Shown: piece by piece, positions 62,621-64,000 of the stretch
Layout: each line of letters starts with the position of its first letter
Numbering within the stretch: position 1 is the stretch's first letter
DNA from: Streptomyces sp. f51
GTDB lineage: Bacteria; Actinomycetota; Actinomycetes; Streptomycetales; Streptomycetaceae
NCBI RefSeq assembly: GCF_037940415.1
Contig: NZ_CP149798.1
Span: 6,853,001 to 6,917,000, forward strand
Reading direction: 5' to 3'
Length of the DNA stretch: 64,000 nt
The notes under the pieces: model-generated
Databases searched by the model: none
What the model saw: only the letters and a program-made list of their open reading frames with translations
What the model was told of the DNA's origin: nothing
Translations under genes and position numbers: made by a program

Positions 62621-64000
62621 ATGACGGAGAACCAGATCCTCCAGGGCCTCGGGCTGATCGCCGTCCTGGCCGTCGGCTCCCAGCTCGTGGCGAGCCGGCT
62701 GCGCATCCCGGCCCTGATCGTCCTGCTGCCGGTCGGCTTCACCGCGGGCGCGCTCACCGACATCGTCAACCCCGACAAACTGCTGGGAGACGCCTTCTCC
62801 CCGATGGTCTCCCTCGCCGTCGCCGTGATCCTCTACGAAGCCGGACTCGGCCTGGACGTCAGCAGACTGCACGGACATATGCACCGGGTCGTGGCCCGGC
62901 TCATCTGGATCGGCGTCCTGATCACCTGGGCCGTCACCGCCGTGCTCGCGGTACCGCTGCTGGGCCTGTCGAAGAGCTCGGCGGTCATGCTCGGCGTGAT
63001 CCTCGTCGTCTCGGGACCCACCGTCGTCGGCCCCCTGCTCCACTTCGTGCGCCCGACCGAACGCCTCCAGCGGATCCTGATCTGGGAGGGCTCGCTGATC
63101 GATCCGGTCGGCGGCATCCTCGGCGCCCTCGTCTTCCACGCCGTCGTCGCGAGCGGCAGCAGCGACGTGCGGGGCAAGATCGGCCAGTTCGTGGCGAGTT
63201 CGGCCGTCGGACTGATCGGGGGAGCGGTGGGCGCCGCCGTCCTGTGGCTCCTCCTGACCCGGCTGCACCTGGGCGAGGTCCTGGGCACCACGGCGCAACT
63301 CGCCGCCGCGGTCGGCGTGGCGGCCCTGTGCGACGCGATCCGGGACGACACCGGGCTCATCGCCGCGATCGTGATGGGGATGGCCCTCGCCAATCTGCCG
63401 GGTGTCGCCCTCCCGGCGCGCCGCCCCTTCCTGGAGACCCTGGTCTCGCTGATCATCGGGCTGCTGTTCATCTCGATCTCGGCCACGGTCACCCCCGCGT
63501 CCCTGCGCCACATCATCCTGCCCACGCTCGGTCTCGTCGCCGCCCTGGTCCTGGTGGTCAGACCCCTGGTCGCCCTGCTGTCTACCGTCCGGACCGATCT
63601 GCCGCGCGGCGAGCGGGCGTTCATCGGCTGGATGGCCCCGCGCGGCATCGTCGCCGCGTCCACCGCCTCGACCTTCTCGGCCACGCTCGTGGCCGATCAC
63701 GTGGGCGGCGCCCAGAAGATCCTGCCCGCCACCTTCCTGGTGATCGTCGCCACGGTGACGCTGTACGGGCTGAGCGCGCACCCCGTCGCCCGGCGCCTCG
63801 GCGTGCTGCGCCCCGCGCGGGCCCGCCCGCTGCTCGTGGGCGGCGACCCCTGGGCGGTCGACCTGGGCCGCGCGCTGCGCTCCGCCGGTCTCGACGTGCT
63901 GATGTGGGCCGGACGGGAGGAGCAGCGCGACCGGATCAGGGACGCGGGGCTCGGCCTGGCCCCGGGTGAGCTGCTCGCCGCGGCCACCGGCGAGGGGGCG
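62621..64000 (+). CDS. Cation:proton antiporter (CPA-type) with TrkA-N-like domain, 3' end outside window
   Basis: At least 460 residues, ATG at 62621 with GGGAGG upstream; the frame is open to the window edge. Ten to twelve hydrophobic segments with NhaP-like signatures (LYEAGLGLDVSRLH, VVSGPTVVGPLLHFVRP, IWEGSLIDPVGG, AFIGWMAPRGIVAAS) form the exchanger domain (~1-390), then a Rossmann-like RCK/TrkA-N start (RPLLVGGDPWAVDLGRALRS). Members swap Na+ or K+ for H+ at the membrane and are gated by nucleotide binding to the C-terminal domain, which is cut off here. Confidence 0.88.
   Translation, partial: MTENQILQGLGLIAVLAVGSQLVASRLRIPALIVLLPVGFTAGALTDIVNPDKLLGDAFSPMVSLAVAVILYEAGLGLDVSRLHGHMHRVVARLIWIGVLITWAVTAVLAVPLLGLSKSSAVMLGVILVVSGPTVVGPLLHFVRPTERLQRILIWEGSLIDPVGGILGALVFHAVVASGSSDVRGKIGQFVASSAVGLIGGAVGAAVLWLLLTRLHLGEVLGTTAQLAAAVGVAALCDAIRDDTGLIAAIVMGMALANLPGVALPARRPFLETLVSLIIGLLFISISATVTPASLRHIILPTLGLVAALVLVVRPLVALLSTVRTDLPRGERAFIGWMAPRGIVAASTASTFSATLVADHVGGAQKILPATFLVIVATVTLYGLSAHPVARRLGVLRPARARPLLVGGDPWAVDLGRALRSAGLDVLMWAGREEQRDRIRDAGLGLAPGELLAAATGEGA

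Noticed and set aside
62540..63781. A 413-residue minus-strand open frame opposite the antiporter
   Set aside because: It is Asp/Arg/Gln-rich shadow coding with no domain; the plus-strand antiporter has conserved membrane motifs.
1..64000. tRNA, rRNA, CRISPR arrays, insertion sequences or prophage
   Set aside because: Both strands were scanned by eye for cloverleaf-type sequences, regularly spaced repeats, transposases and phage genes; none was recognised. Dedicated RNA and repeat searches were not possible.

Overview
The window is 64 kb of very GC-rich DNA. Most genes start with ATG or GTG after GGAGG-like sites, gene pairs often overlap by GTGA, and the content is typical of Streptomyces or a close relative: streptogrisin-type proteases, SpoIIE/PP2C phosphatases with GAF and HATPase domains, mycothiol-dependent formaldehyde oxidation, ricin-domain secreted enzymes, DUF1206 and TerD proteins. 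No rRNA, tRNA, CRISPR array, insertion sequence or phage module was seen. Both edges cut genes: an ABC transporter on the left and a cation:proton antiporter on the right.

Region 1 (1-5750, minus strand) is the most unusual part. It is a peptide-export operon of the NHLM type: a 71-residue double-glycine precursor, a strong hairpin, an HlyD-like adaptor, a C39-peptidase ABC exporter and a second NHLM-type ABC transporter that runs off the edge. The predicted 48-residue core has no Cys, Lys or Arg and is organised around GxxxGxxxG runs, as in pore-forming class II bacteriocins; no modification enzyme lies inside the window. Region 2 (6-17 kb) holds a secreted serine protease, a 48-bp perfect palindrome, two divergent SpoIIE-type phosphatases, a small phosphodiesterase, an XdhC-like protein and a TetM/OtrA-like ribosomal-protection GTPase. 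The last two are divergent neighbours and both carry in-frame tandem-repeat inserts.

Region 3 (17-28 kb) contains an endoglycoceramidase-like GH5 enzyme, a secreted beta-propeller divergent from a TetR regulator with a candidate operator between them, a glycosyltransferase divergent from a polyprenyl synthetase, small proteins, an AraC regulator and an ABC exporter. Region 4 (28-31.3 kb) is a sulfide/persulfide-response regulon: a CstR-like repressor, a rhodanese membrane protein, a TauE-type exporter and a CstB-like dioxygenase-rhodanese fusion, with three matching TACCCC-GGGGTA palindromes in the two control regions. Region 5 (31.5-33.3 kb) is the mscR plus MBL hydrolase pair for S-hydroxymethyl-mycothiol.

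Region 6 (33-47.5 kb) is mixed core metabolism and surface functions: two SDRs, a VOC protein, a PLP decarboxylase, an L,D-transpeptidase, a membrane-anchored S1 protease, an NDH-2-like dehydrogenase, a HAD acid phosphatase, a Zn-ribbon/OB-fold protein with a TetR regulator, a 2OG-oxygenase-like protein, a membrane protein with a peptidoglycan-binding domain and a P-loop kinase. Region 7 (47.6-64 kb) has a beta-phosphoglucomutase/GH65 phosphorylase operon, a serine hydrolase, an unusual TerD-CAP-CAP fusion, a metallo-hydrolase, an RpiR regulator, a DUF1206 pair, a two-gene operon of secreted ricin-domain proteins and the antiporter. Strong hairpins close many of these units.
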